Assembly: GCA_003116995.1 (NCBI GenBank)
Contig: BDSL01000056.1
Coordinates: 62,001 to 126,000, forward strand
Direction of reading: 5' to 3'
Source of the DNA: Yamagishiella unicocca
Taxonomy: Eukaryota > Chlorophyta > Chlorophyceae > Chlamydomonadales > Volvocaceae
Length of the DNA: 64,000 nucleotides
The translations under genes were made by a program, and so were the position numbers. The notes under the pieces are model-generated. The model saw only the letters and a program-made list of their open reading frames with translations, made no database searches and had not been told where the DNA came from. This document shows positions 54,727-64,000 of this stretch, one piece after another (the first letter of the stretch is position 1; every line of letters begins with the position of its first letter).

Positions 54727-56550
54727 ATGAACTGTAACCTCAAGACGATTTTCCATGAGCATGTTGGATCTCTCGATGCGTGGCTGCGGCCCAGCTTCGC
54801 TTCTCCCCCGACGCCGACATTTCAAGACCGCAGCGAGAGCCCATTCGCGACGACGGCGCGGCCGCAACACGGCCCTACGACCACCGAGCCTATTCCGATC
54901 CCCAGGAGGCCGCCACAACAAGGCCGCCCAGCGCTCAGCCTCAACTGCGGACTCCTGCAGCCGCTTGGTGCGCAGCCGCACTGCGCGTTCACCGCCAAAG
55001 GCTGGAGCGGGAGCGGGTACAGGTCTGTGCCGCAGCACCCGCCGTTCATCTCCGAGACCGACGCGGCTGGCGCACGCGGCGGCGGCGGCGCCGCCGCTGC
55101 CGCCGCAGCGTCGCCCCCAGGAGCTGACCCGCTGGACCCCGGCCAGCAGCTGGACGGGGAAGCTGGCCAGCGACAAGGCAGGCGCGCATCCTCGGGCGTC
55201 AGCCGTCTGTCCGTCCGTCAAGGAGCCCTGGCGGAGCTCCTAGCCGCAAGCGAAGGCAGGAAGGGCACGGCGGCTGGTCCGCATGCCACCCACTCGTCCC
55301 TGCCTTTGCAGGAGACGCAAGGTAAGCTGCCAGGCACGGCGCAGGGCTCACACCGACCGCCGGCCCCCGGTCTTCTGTGCCCTGGTCCGTGTGCCCATGC
55401 CGGATACATGTTTTTGATGCGTACTCTTGGCGCGCGCGTGACTTTTAACGCGTGGATTCGCGGCCTGACGCCCTGTTGAGGTTGATTGAGGCCGGTGCTT
55501 CAATTCCGCCTCGTTACGCCTGTGGATAACCTGCCCTGGCCTCTGCTAATGTCTAGTCGAGCCCATGGCTGATTCTGCAGTCACCATATCGCCCACAATA
55601 ATCTCACCCACAATAATCTCACCCACAATAATCTCACCCACAACCGCACCAACGATCGGTGCGGTTGCGGCTGCGGCGCGCGTGTTGGGCCAAACATGGG
55701 GCAAAGGCGACGTTGCCCGCACTTCCTCACATTGCTCTCGATGAGCAGCAGCAAAAGCAGCGGCAACAAAGGGCCCAGCCCACACGATTTCCACCACCGC
55801 GGCCGCCACACTTCTTCCGGCCCCGCGGCTACGCATTCGTCTTGGAGGCTTTGCGTCGCTGCGAGGCCAGCCAGGGCGCCGACCGCCTGCAAGTAATAAT
55901 CCCGGCAGAGCATTACTACTGCATCACCATCAGGCATCTTGGCAAAGGGTATCTCCCCCTGACCTGCCAATCCCGCCTCTCGCCGCAACCCCGCAGCGCC
56001 CGTCAGCCTGGCGTCCCTCTGCACTGCGCTGTCCTCTCCCGCCGCAAGGCAGCCCAGCCTCGCCAACCCCAATCCCACTGCGCGTGATGCCACCGCCGGT
56101 GGGGGCAAAGCGCAGCTGTCCTGCACAGCCGCGGCCGACGACGGTCCGGCGACGATCATTGCCATGGCCGCGTTTGAGCGATCAATGGCTTGGGGCCTGG
56201 ACGGCGCTGTCCGGGGCTGTGAGCATGGCGGTAGCGGAGGAGACGCCAGTAGCTCCGTTCTGGGCAGTCCGGGACCTGATGCAGCAGCGGCCGCTGCCGC
56301 TGCCGCCTTGCTACCGGCGACGATTAGTAGCGCTGGGGGCTCGACAGCTCTAAAGGCTGGAGAGGGTGGCGATGGGCTCGGCAACATCGAGGGCTGTATG
56401 CTAGGCACGCCGCTGTCGTTCGTCAAGCTGGGGCTGTACGAGGGCGCCGACGTGCGCGGCGGCAGCAGCGTCTGCAGCACCTGGTGGTCCGACGCCGCAA
56501 CAGGCTGGGGAGTAGATGCCAAAGGCAGCTGGCAGCAGCAGGTGGCCTAA
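54727..56550 (+). CDS. unrecognised two-exon family, member C (382 aa)
   Basis: Exons 54727-55321 and 55997-56550 join in phase 1 across a 675-bp intron (GTAAGC...CCGCAG). The N-terminus MNCNLKTIFHEHVGSLDAWL carries the same SLDAWL block as member B, followed by ESPFATTARPQ. Exon 1 ends SSLPLQETQ, and exon 2 opens APVSLASLCTALSSP, identical to B over that stretch. Later come IIAMAAFERSMAW (shared with A), a poly-Ala tract, and VKLGLYEGADVRGGSSVCSTWW. Exon 2 is exactly as long as that of member A. There is no recognised domain. The longer intron holds a 16-bp repeat. Function unknown. Confidence 0.72.
55591..55651. repeat. 16-bp CCCACAATAATCTCA repeat, about 4 copies
   Basis: This near-perfect array is in the intron of family member C. 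It is absent from the introns of A and B and accounts for part of C's extra intron length. Confidence 0.95.
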
Positions 56551-57860
56551 TGGAGTTGGATCATGCCCCCGCAGGGGCTGCATGCTCATTGTTGAGTCGT
56601 CGCCGGTCTTCGTAAAAACGGCCGCGGCTACTGCAGATGTGAGACGAGACCGGCGCTATTAGAGCACGCGTCATTTAGAGTTAGAACTACGCTAGCTAGT
56701 TGAGAGGTTGCGTTCGTGCTGAAGTACCGAAGGTAGTAGCTTTGTTTAGGTAATAGGCCGGTGCAGGTTTGCTGTTGTTACTCAGGTCAGCCGTTATTTT
56801 GCCTCTTCCGTTGGTAGTTAGGCTCATGCCGTCAGTCAGCGCGGCCGCGCGTAGCGTGCGCCTTCGAGTTCCTAGCCAGGACAGGTTGTGTGCGCGAGTG
56901 AACGCACATCAGGGTAGGAGTTGGCTCTGTAGGTAGGAGTACGGCAGGCTATAGCCAGATTAGGCAACCTGGTACGGACGTAGGTCCATCTCTTGTGCGC
57001 TAGGCGTTGCGGCCCCCGCATAATACGGCAGTCGTGTTCGTGTTTCGCATACCGTGTGTGTAGCTAGCGTGTAGATACGTAGTGATGGAAGGGGCGTGAT
57101 TTGCTTACATTTCACGCTCTGGCGGCGCAGGGCGGGGCTCTCCTACTGTCTGCCTCAGGCCAACCGCCATGGCGGCGCTTAATGCCCAACTGGAAAAGAC
57201 AATCCAGAAAGGCACGCACGTCTACGGAAATAGGTATGGTGCGTGGCCACGCTGAGGCATGGGTAGCGTGGTGCTGGCTCGGACAGCCCCCTGGCGCAAA
57301 TTGCCTAGTGCGCACGATCTGTTGCGGCCACCGCCTGCCTGTTTCGTTAGTTTCATCTAGTCGTCGATATTGGAAGATGCCACACCGCTGGGTGCCCTGC
57401 GCCCGCCAGTTGGGGCGTTCAGGTACATACGATAGATGCGGATACTGGGGAGCGCAAAAACGCTGAATGAGTAGCGGGCAAAACCCCGTCCTACAGCGGG
57501 TGAACCCGTCGTACGGCGGGTGGACACTGTGTCATACGTCACGAGGGCGGAGTGGGTGGAAGAGGCAATTTACGTTTTACTGGGGGCCGGGGGCTCCACA
57601 ACCCGTTTCGCCTCACCGGATCGTGTCGAAAGGCATGTGTACGGCCGTACGGCGCTGTGGTCGGCTATTGTTTCGGGCGACCTTCAACGTGCTGGAGTGC
57701 ACTGATTGCGCCCACCGTGCTGGAATAGCACACTGATCATCGCCTCCGTGCTGGGGTGCACTGGTCGTTGTGGCTGGCGATGTGTTTTTTGGCTACTGTT
57801 TTCATTTTACCAGAGGCCAGCGTTCGGTGCTCACACATTCATCCCCGCGCACCATGTTGT

Positions 57861-57924
57861 GGTGGATCCAGGGCTGTGGTGGATCCAGGGCTGTGGTGGA
57901 TCCAGGGCTGTGGAGGATCCATGG
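57861..57924. repeat. 17-bp GGATCCAGGGCTGTGGT repeat, about 4 copies
   Basis: Tandem units with the last one altered (GAGGATCCATGG). Confidence 0.95.
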
Positions 57925-58651
57925 TTCTGCGTTGTGGGAGTTCGCAGGATATTCTGGTGGGAGGTGTCACCGCGGCAACGTCCTTGCTTCCTAATGCGAC
58001 CCGCGCGGTGACGAGGGTAGTGTTGCTAGCCGGGGGGGGCTGTCGTGTTTTTTCGAGGCACCTGGCACGCAGCACCTTTGTTGTTCCTGGTCCAAAGGTT
58101 GCTAGTGGCTGTATGGTTGCTAGCGCATCTTTATCTTAACGAGTGGTATCTTAACTGAGGTATGCAAAGCTCGCCGAGTCCGGCAGGGCAAGTGAGTGGC
58201 CAAATGGCATAGGGGAGCTGATGGTGGATTACATATTCTCATGGAATAGTCGAAGGGTATACCGGTATGCGTGCCGATGTGCAGCCCGTGTGTGCCGCTG
58301 GCCATGTCCACCCGAACCCACGGGGTCGGTTTTGGGGGCATGGCAGGCGTACATTGGAGGCCAGTCGGCGGTCTAGCGGCGTATCTGGACTTGAAAGACT
58401 AAGCGGCTACCCGTATGCGGTGATGTTGTCGGCGAGTGCCACGCTTCATTGCAGGCAGGCTTACTTGTGCGGCGTTTGCGCCCGATCAATGTGCAGGCAA
58501 CGTTTCCTGCGTGCTGTGATAGGTATGTAGGAGTTCGTTGCCTACAATTCTATTGCGACTCGGCAGTTACATGACAGGACATTTACGCTTTGCACCGAGG
58601 CGGTTTCCCCCGATTGCTGTGGCTGAACAATCTGTAAATGTGCGCTGTGTT

Positions 58652-58770
58652 GTTGTAACGGTTACTGTGGTTTGTGCAGCAGCCCCGATCCTAGAAGGTA
58701 ATACTTGTTACAGTAGGCTCCAGAGCAAAAGGCAGAACCACCGGCGGGCACATCGCCGGACACTGAAGGA
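58652..58770 (+). repeat. dispersed repeat R4, copy with duplicated end
   Basis: GTTGTAACGGTTACTGTGG is followed about 40 bp later by a second, longer start (CTTGTTACAGTAGGCTCC) that continues to GCCGGACACTGAAGGAGACG. Confidence 0.8.
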
Positions 58771-59321
58771 GACGAAAGGAACAGAAACCCAGCCGCATCG
58801 CACCAACGGCGAACCGCCAAGACCGCCAATCATCAACAGTCCAGAGGCAAACAAAGCAGCAGCCAGCACACGGGGACTGATCACCAACGCACCTAGCAAT
58901 TCCGCAACCGCTGAACCAGCCAGGAGGCGCCAGCCCTAGTCGTGTTACGTACACGTGCACCCCTGGGATTCGACATCTACGGTACCCTTACCGGCCGGCC
59001 ACTCGAGGCGTATAGATAATCAAGTATATCTGCACCGTTAAGGGGCCGGCGGGGCGTTTAGGGCCAGGGCAGTACTACTGCGCGGCAATGAAGGGCCCTT
59101 GTGGCGTGTCTATCTGCATCACCCATGCTCACCATACAGCAGACCAGCAGGCATCGATGCTTAGATGGGCTGTTTGCTTGAGTGTCTACTTGCTTGCATA
59201 CCGTGGCGGGACGGCCACCAATACCTTGGACGTGGCTGACGGAAGGGCGAACCCAGCCAGAGCGAGGGCAGCAATGCAATCAGCGTCATTATGTGCCATA
59301 CCAGGCCCTACGACACCTCAG

Positions 59322-59430
59322 TCTCTTTCAGTGTCAGGCGATGCGCCCGATGGCTCTACCTTTTAAGGTCTGGAGCCCACTGTAACAAGTACCTCTTGGT
59401 CTGGAACCCACTGTAACCGTTACAACAAGT
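59322..59430 (-). repeat. dispersed repeat R4, copy with duplicated end (reverse)
   Basis: CAGTGTCAGGCGATGCGCCCG to GGAGCCCACTGTAAC, then a second end TGGTCTGGAACCCACTGTAAC CGTTACAAC. It mirrors the double-ended structure at 58652-58770. Confidence 0.85.
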
Positions 59431-59446
59431 ACGGTGTCTGGACCGG

Positions 59447-59812
59447 GTTACAAGGACCCAAAGTCCAAAAGTTTCCCCCGTCGTTTGTAGGGTTACAAGG
59501 ACCCACTGGAAAGTTTGTTTCGCGTCCTTTTCCGTATTGTTTTCGGCCACTTTGTAGAAACTGTTCTACTGCCTTGCGTTTGGGACCCACAGTTGCTGTG
59601 AAGCACTTGTAATTGTGGTCGTACCGGTCCAAGTATGCGTTGTCCCAGGGACCGAGTACCAGCTTGTTACGCGCTCTACCGTATCGCCTATCGCTCTATC
59701 GGCCAATTTTTAGAGTTTCGTCCACGACCCTGTTGAATGGTTACAAGGACCCAAAGTCCAAAATTTTCCCCGTCGTTTTCGGGGTAGTTTTCGGCCATTC
59801 TGTAGATTAGGA
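59447..59812 (+). repeat. repeat R5, two copies
   Basis: GGTTACAAGGACCCAAAGTCC, then TTTCCCCGTCGTTT and TTTTCGGCCA(C/T)T(T/C)TGTAGA, occur at about 59447-59565 and again at about 59740-59810. The first copy carries an internal duplication of GGTTACAAGGACCCA. Confidence 0.8.
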
Positions 59813-60196
59813 TGCACGGCACTAGCCCGTCATGTGCGTTCGGGAGCGTTTGGGACCCAGGGGTATATATGCGTTGCGTCGCGGCGATAGCGTCTGTGCG
59901 GTGTTAGGACCCATGCTTTATGCGTCGCTGGGTGTGACATTGTGCGCAGTTGTAACAAATGGCAATCTTTCACTACACTGCGTCTGTGGCAATCTCGCAG
60001 AGTTCAGCCGCATATTGTGTACCACACCACGCACATCCCTTGAAGGTAGACGTCAACAAGTATAAAGCAGGAGGAGGTTTTCCAGGACAACGCGGACCTC
60101 CGAAATGCGTCAGCAACGGCCTGTACGGCGACGGTTCTCGCCTCCGGTATTTATGCTTGGTTCGGGTCGTGAACCACCTGTGAAGCAGTAACTCAC

Positions 60197-60204
60197 TATA
60201 AAAG
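60197..60204 (+). promoter_or_regulatory. TATA box of the isocitrate lyase pseudogene
   Basis: TATAAAAG lies 57 bp before the ATG at 60261. This suggests that the copied segment included the promoter as well as exons. Confidence 0.45.
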
Positions 60205-60260
60205 CAAAACGCGATAGCATCCCGCTGTTCTTGGAAAGCCCGCAACAAACCTACAAGGAA

Positions 60261-62018
60261 ATGGCCTCCAACGGTTCTTCTCGCTGGGACGGCGTCAAGC
60301 GGGTCTACAGTCGGCAGGATGTTGAGCGCCTGCGTGGCTCCGTTAAGATAGAGTACAGCCTCGCGCGCATGGGTGCGGAGCGACTGTGGCAGCTGCTGCA
60401 TTCCGAGCCGTACGTGCCGGCACTTGGCGCAATGACCGGTCAGTACGCACGCGGAAGGGGGAGGAAATGCATGATCTAGCTCTTAATTGATGTGCGATGG
60501 TTCTCGCTCTGCGTGGGTAAATGCCAGCCGTTTTCGCGCGCGTCGGGTGCTGCGTCGGCAAGCCGTGTGTAACGGCCTCGCGTGTGCCGCGCGCTGAGCA
60601 GTTGCTTGACAGGTTTCTTCACTTCCAGTTCTATTATTATTAACATCTTATTTGCCGCTGTGCTGCATCCAGGCGGTCAAGCTGTGGAAATGGTTTCCGC
60701 GGGCTCAAGGCCATCTACCTCTCAGGCTGGCAAGTCGCTGCCGACGCCAACTCAGCGATGCAGGTTTGTTAACCTTGGCTCCGATCCTGGAACCTTAGGA
60801 GTGCCGTTTGTCTTGGCATGCACCTCTCCCTGGGTGGTTGGTGCCGTCGTTTGTTCTCTGGGCCCTTGTTCGGGGTTTCTGGTGCCGATTGTTTTTCCTT
60901 GCCAGTGTCAGGCGATATCCCCGAGGGCTCTACCTTACGGTCTGAGGCCCACTGTAACCGTTGCTACTGCGCACCTCGCCTGCGTTGTCCCTGCAGACTT
61001 ATCCGGACCAGAGTCTGTACCCCCTGGATTCCGTGCCGCGTGTGGTGTCGCGGATCAACAACGCCTTCCAGGTTTGTCAAGTGGAGCTCTTCTTAAGCTG
61101 CAGGATTTGCAAGGATGCCCTGTCGTGCAAAGCCCAGTCGCTAGTACGACAATTGCCTACGACGAAATTCCTCACTTTTGAGGCAATATTTAGCACTGGA
61201 ATACTTCTTCGTCTGTTTCCAATGCGCTTGCCTGGTACCATGGCCACGCTTGATACTGCACTTTCCATAGCGAGTGGGATGCTGTGCCGCCAATGCGATA
61301 AGCTGTTCGTTCATATCCTTCCTGACCCAACGCAGCGGATGGACCAGCAGATGCAGCACTCCGAGGGCCGCAACGACGTTCGTTGGTTTGCGCCCATCGT
61401 TGCTGACGCGGAGGCGGGCTTCAGCGGCAACCTCAATGTGTACGAGGTGCGCTCACGCGCATGAGCTGCTGCTGCGCAGCGGTTACTGCGCATCTTTCTC
61501 GTGTGCAAGTGCCGAAGAACATAAGCTCACGTTTCGTCATGTCCCTGGCTACCCGCTGATTCTGTCCCGCCTTTGAAAACTGATTTGCAGCTCATGAGGG
61601 CCCTTATCGAGTCTGGCGCCGCCGCCGTATACTTTGAGGTTAGTGGGCACAGCTCGGAACAACGCATTCCTGCCTGCGCCCTGCGGCCGGATCCTCGCCC
61701 TGCTTGCGCACTCCCATCCTTCACCCCACCCTGCCTGCTATGCCGACAGCACCATAGCCGCCTTTCACTATCAGCCCTGTGCGCCCGTATTGCTCCCGCC
61801 TGCAGGACCAGCTGGCGTCCGCCAAGAAGTGCGGCCACCTGGGCGGCAAGGTGCTGGTGCCCACCAGGGAGTTCGTCCAAAAGCTGACGGCTGCACGGCT
61901 TGCGGCCGACGTGCTTGACGTACCCACCGTCATCATTGCGCGCACAGACGCCCTGGGCGCCTACCTTCTCGCTCACCAGCGATGCGGACGAGCGCGATAA
62001 GGCCTTCATGCATGACGG
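60261..62018 (+). pseudogene. ICL: isocitrate lyase pseudogene (truncated, two frameshifts)
   Basis: Isocitrate lyase cleaves isocitrate to glyoxylate and succinate in the glyoxylate cycle. Exon remnants are 60261-60438, 60673-60763, 60997-61071, 61336-61446, 61591-61638 and 61806-about 62018, all with GT/AG borders and agreeing phases. Recognisable blocks are [67 protein letters not shown] and the active-site KKCGH in exon 6. One nucleotide appears lost near 60704 (between GGQAVEMVSAG and LKAIYL). About four extra nucleotides near 61970 break DALGAYLL from [11 protein letters not shown]. Roughly the last 40 percent of the enzyme is absent and replaced by R4-like sequence. Introns are retained, so it arose by DNA duplication or capture rather than retroposition. 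Confidence 0.88.
60900..60966 (-). repeat. dispersed repeat R4, in an intron of the ICL pseudogene
   Basis: CAGTGTCAGGCGATATCCCCG then GGTCTGAGGCCCACTGTAAC CG. It lies 30 bp before an intact acceptor. Confidence 0.8.
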
Positions 62019-62105
62019 GTATGGGGGTGGCGGGTTCGGACGGGAACATATCTTAAGACTGAATTTGCGGCAGTCGACCACAAGCTGGGCGCGCAGGGCC
62101 TTGTA

Positions 62106-62150
62106 GCAGCAGTAAATGTTACAGCAGGCTTCAGACAAAAGGCCTGGATT
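62106..62150 (+). repeat. dispersed repeat R4, partial copy at the ICL break
   Basis: AAATGTTACAGCAGGCTTCAG, then ACAAAAGGCCTGG. Recognisable but decayed. It sits where the isocitrate lyase homology is already lost. Confidence 0.55.
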
Positions 62151-62303
62151 CCGATGTACCGCCGGTTACTGCCAAGGCCGCTTGCCTAATCATCAGCTAA
62201 CATGCCGTGAATGTGTTCGCATCGTCCACCTGCCCGTCTGCTAACCGCCTGCCTCCTGGCAGCCAACAGCCACATGGCGTTTCCTCAAATGTGAGGCGTA
62301 CGC

Positions 62304-62480
62304 TTCAACAGCTTTCGGCCGCCCCCCTCAAGTGGCACATCCGTCGTGGGTTGCATGACATAGTTTCATATGGCACGACCCAAGACCGAAGACCATGTCT
62401 TGGGTCGTGCCATATAAAACTATGTCATGCAACCCACGACGGATGTGCCACTTGAGGGGGGCGGCCGAAAGCTGTTGAAG
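62304..62480 (+). repeat. near-perfect hairpin, 84/83-bp arms, 10-nt loop
   Basis: Arm 62304-62387 pairs with 62398-62480 around loop CGAAGACCAT. The only differences are one C/G-run length change and one substitution near 62369. The arms include TCAAGTGGCACATCCGTCG and GGTTGCATGACATAG. This is large enough to be a small-RNA precursor and recent enough to be almost unmutated. Confidence 0.97.
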
Positions 62481-62720
62481 CACAGGTATGCTATTTGTTC
62501 ACTTTTCCGCCTCAACGGCTACATACGTGTGCATCTTCGCCTACCGGCATGGACAAACTGGCAGCGGCAAGACCTTCACCATGCTTGGCAACCGCGACCA
62601 GCCTGGCGTCATCCCCTGGGGCCATGCAGCAGATCTTCCAGAGCGGCCAGAAGTGGTCTTAATTACCCAAATCGTCATTTAAGAGTCCTACTTTGACCTG
62701 TTCTTCCATTCACATACGAA
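62481..62720 (+). pseudogene. kinesin motor-domain fragment (pseudogene)
   Basis: Kinesins are microtubule motors. The ATP-binding P-loop [12 protein letters not shown] at 62551-62586 is preceded by IFAY and followed by [12 protein letters not shown], matching the CENP-E-like order [11 protein letters not shown]...PGVIP. Two extra codons (RH) split FAY from GQT. After IPWG the frame must shift to read AMQQIFQS, the expected next helix. Soon after, a possible ESYFDLFF remains. No flanking kinesin exons exist. It starts directly after the large hairpin and is clearly non-functional. Confidence 0.8.
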
Positions 62721-62922
62721 CCGTTCCAACTGTACCGCCTGGTCTGTGCGTGGGGTGGGGCGGGGAGGGGCGGCGTCATGCATGGTTGCCCTGCCTGTGA
62801 TGCACGGTTAGTGACTCAGCAGTGAACCCCGAGCAAACTCAGAAATGGCATTGTGCTTGTGGCCAAGCGCCCTCTCCGCTGATGTTCTTCAGACCAGCAT
62901 TGTGCGGATTCTTCCAGTTGCA

Positions 62923-63060
62923 ACGGTTACAGTGGGTTCCAGACCAAAAGGTAGTACCATCGGGCACATCGCCTGACACTGAGGAAGACGGAGGAGACAG
63001 CAGAGACCGACGTGCACCGGAACAAAGGCAAACCACCAGAACACCAATCGACAGGCCATA
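62923..63060 (+). repeat. dispersed repeat R4, long copy
   Basis: GCAACGGTTACAGTGGGTTCC, ACCATCGGGCACATCGCCTG, ACACTGAGGAAGACGG, GACGTGCACCGGAACAAAGG. The internal part matches 51676-51720, extending the R4 consensus to about 130 bp. Confidence 0.9.
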
Positions 63061-64000
63061 GGCAAACAGTGTTGTCTATGGTGTTTTATCTGCCCTCGTA
63101 TTTGGAATTCCCGTGACGGTCTTCCTTTCACGGGTAGGCACGGCGGTTGGCGCGTTTGTGTGGGTTATGGCTGCTCTGGGAGCGAGGTTCTGGGTTCGTC
63201 CCAGTGCCACTTGCACGCTCTCCTCAGCTCTACTTCTGGGCTACTCTGCGCGGGCTTTATGTGTTTTACTTTCCCCGCTGTATTGTGCGGGGTTTGTGTT
63301 TCGTTTTGCGGTGCCCGGAGGCCCTGGCGTCGGTTGGCTGTGGCTGTCGCTTCGTGGCTGCTGTCTGCCTCATTTGGTGAGGCCACGGACATGCGCCCCT
63401 CTCCTTATCCTGGGTTCGCTTGAGTTCAATGCAACAATTATTGTCAGAGCAGCTCCAGGAATGGAACATAATGCAGCAACCCATTTGATCGGGGTACGGC
63501 GTACGGGAGTAAATTAGATGAGGTCCGTCCTAGTAGGCAGGGCTATCCCAGTTGTCCTTAGGGATCGTCTGGAAGGTTCAGAGTACTACGGATGGTGCCC
63601 AGAGGAGAATGGGGCCATACTGTACACCCCCTGTAACATCCATCCATCCATCCAAATTAGATACGGTCAACCCTGTCGAAATTGGGTCCATCGTAAAGGT
63701 TTGGCCCATCCTTTATACTGTAATACGCATAGACAATTAGCAGGTATAGCGCCCTACTGACTGTCGTGGTGTTCTGACAGACCGCAGACGGAGACTTGGC
63801 CGACGACCACTGCCCCACCCGCTTCGTCCTTCGGGCATCATATCAGCGCGACTTCATGCTTGATAAAATTTTTCCGTGTCTGTATGTCTCAACAATAAGA
63901 CATGATCAGACAGACTCTGCCTTTGCCCTCTATCCCCGTGCGTAAACGGCATCCACGTGTCGGTGAGGTTCAGACGCATCCATAGTCAGCACGTCCAACT
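63061..64000. other. no gene recognised
   Basis: The frame at 63113-63517 is open but lacks any motif. Part of it (CCTGGGTTCGCTTGAGTTC, about 63409) resembles phrases near 46215 and 47058, so it is probably repeat-derived. CCATCCATCCATCC lies at about 63640. Confidence 0.35.

Larger units (their letters stand above)
56551..60196. other. intergenic, repeats only
   Basis: It contains a 17-bp array (57861-57924), R4 copies (58652-58770, 59322-59430) and a repeat with GGTTACAAGGACCCAAAGTCC near 59447 and 59740. Open frames such as 57101-57466 have no motif and no ATG start. Confidence 0.4.

Noticed and set aside
60582..61181. 200-codon plus-strand frame
   Set aside because: It mixes two isocitrate lyase exons, introns and frameshifted sequence. 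The lyase exon model explains it better.
60704..61975. Sequencing error instead of true frameshifts in isocitrate lyase
   Set aside because: It cannot be excluded for either indel alone, but loss of the last 40 percent of the gene makes a pseudogene the simpler explanation.
63113..63517. 135-codon plus-strand frame with hydrophobic stretches
   Set aside because: No ATG at its start, no homology recognised, and it shares a phrase with other repeats in the window.

Overview
The window looks like nuclear DNA of a volvocine green alga, close to Chlamydomonas. The evidence is GC-rich sequence, many short exons with GTGAGT/GTRNGT donors and CAG acceptors, dense intronic minisatellites, degenerate TTTTAGGG-type telomeric motifs, and an F-box-like/ankyrin-like family typical of that lineage. 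The species cannot be fixed from the sequence. Gene models were built by hand by joining exons whose splice phases and family homology agree.

Layout. (1) 0-8 kb is an ankyrin-like gene neighbourhood. It holds one complete gene (5665-7593), the last exon of another (281-562) and two decayed fragments (1720-1809 minus, 3363-3552 plus). Between them lies a duplicated sequence of unknown origin, one copy of which contains about 77 bp of nuclear large-subunit rRNA. (2) 10.8-14.2 kb, minus strand: a phytanoyl-CoA-dioxygenase-like (PhyH) gene. (3) 16.4-21.7 kb, minus strand: a complete 11-exon agmatine deiminase of 424 aa. (4) 22.3-37.5 kb, plus strand: a 20-exon, 759-aa sodium:solute symporter (SSS family). 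It is divergent from the deiminase across about 650 bp, so the two may share a promoter. Its introns hold many tandem repeats, and two of these were built from the gene's own 5' splice sites. (5) 42-57 kb, plus strand: three spaced paralogues of a two-exon family I do not recognise, with the same phase-1 intron and a shared C-terminal GLYEG...TWW-like motif. (6) 51.6-52.7 kb: an inverted-repeat element next to a frameshifted retroelement-like coding fragment. (7) 60.2-62.7 kb: a truncated, twice-frameshifted isocitrate lyase pseudogene, a near-perfect 84-bp-arm hairpin and a kinesin motor pseudogene fragment, bordered by copies of the same dispersed repeat. This looks like captured gene fragments.

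At least four dispersed short repeat families (called R1-R4 here) run through the window. R1-R3 lie mostly in introns of the symporter and deiminase genes. R4 (core GTAACGGTTACAGTGGG) is commonest after 46 kb and brackets the pseudogenes. The functional link with most support is the head-to-head agmatine deiminase and symporter pair, which could serve uptake and breakdown of a nitrogen compound. The transported substrate cannot be read from the sequence.
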